Assembly (NCBI GenBank): GCA_017958585.1
Contig: JAGDCK010000068.1
Coordinates: forward strand, 1 to 6,055
Reading direction: 5' to 3'
DNA: 6,055 nt
Origin: Lachnospiraceae bacterium
Lineage (GTDB): Bacteria > Bacillota > Clostridia > Lachnospirales > Lachnospiraceae
The position numbers and the translations under genes are program-made. A model generated the notes under the pieces. The model saw nothing but the letters and a program-made list of their open reading frames with translations. It searched no databases and had not been told where the DNA came from. This document shows, piece after piece, positions 6,036-6,055 of this stretch (position 1 is the stretch's first letter; each line of letters starts with the position of its first letter).

Positions 6036-6055
6036 TTACAGTCGCAGTAAAAGTA

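Noticed and set aside
6036..6055. Short tail after the pgi stop, examined for a terminator or next gene
   Set aside because: Only 20 nt are available; no hairpin or start can be supported.

Overview
The window looks like chromosomal DNA of a low-to-moderate G+C Firmicute, most plausibly a Clostridia member such as a Lachnospiraceae (Butyrivibrio/Roseburia-like) species. The reasons are strong AGGAGG-type ribosome binding sites, A/T-rich intergenic DNA, preference for AGA arginine codons, a split (two-subunit) transketolase and the general flavour of the proteins. The taxonomic placement is inference; no rRNA or other marker gene is present.

Layout: (1) 1-166 is the 3' end of a + strand gene carrying a CxxC motif near its C-terminus, possibly the tail of a radical SAM/SPASM-type protein. 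(2) 197-1378 (+) is a 393-residue GT-B glycosyltransferase with a CgeB-like C-terminal domain, only 30 nt downstream and probably in the same transcript. (3) A perfect 10-bp hairpin at 1380-1404 separates it from a convergent gene. (4) 1422-2369 (-) is an auxin efflux carrier (AEC) family permease with a good sigma-A type promoter in its own upstream region. An imperfect inverted repeat lies over the -10 and start point of that promoter. (5) 2370-2607 is a divergent, A/T-rich intergenic region of 238 nt. (6) 2608-3447, 3452-4396 and 4452-6035 (all +) encode the N- and C-terminal halves of a split transketolase and a glucose-6-phosphate isomerase. (7) The last 20 nt show nothing interpretable.

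The right half forms a sugar-phosphate module. Transketolase moves two-carbon units between pentose, tetrose, triose and hexose phosphates, and glucose-6-phosphate isomerase links its fructose-6-phosphate to glucose-6-phosphate. The two transketolase genes are 4 nt apart and must be translationally linked; pgi follows after 55 nt with no terminator visible between. pgi has very strong codon bias (its isoleucines are ATC except the last one, with no ATA), whereas the glycosyltransferase uses ATA and AGG freely. This fits a highly expressed housekeeping gene beside a weakly expressed surface-modification gene.

I do not see a defence system, mobile element, CRISPR array, RNA gene or new multi-gene system. 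The least ordinary items are the operator-like repeat on the permease promoter, the long-type isomerase, and the truncated cysteine-motif protein paired with a glycosyltransferase.
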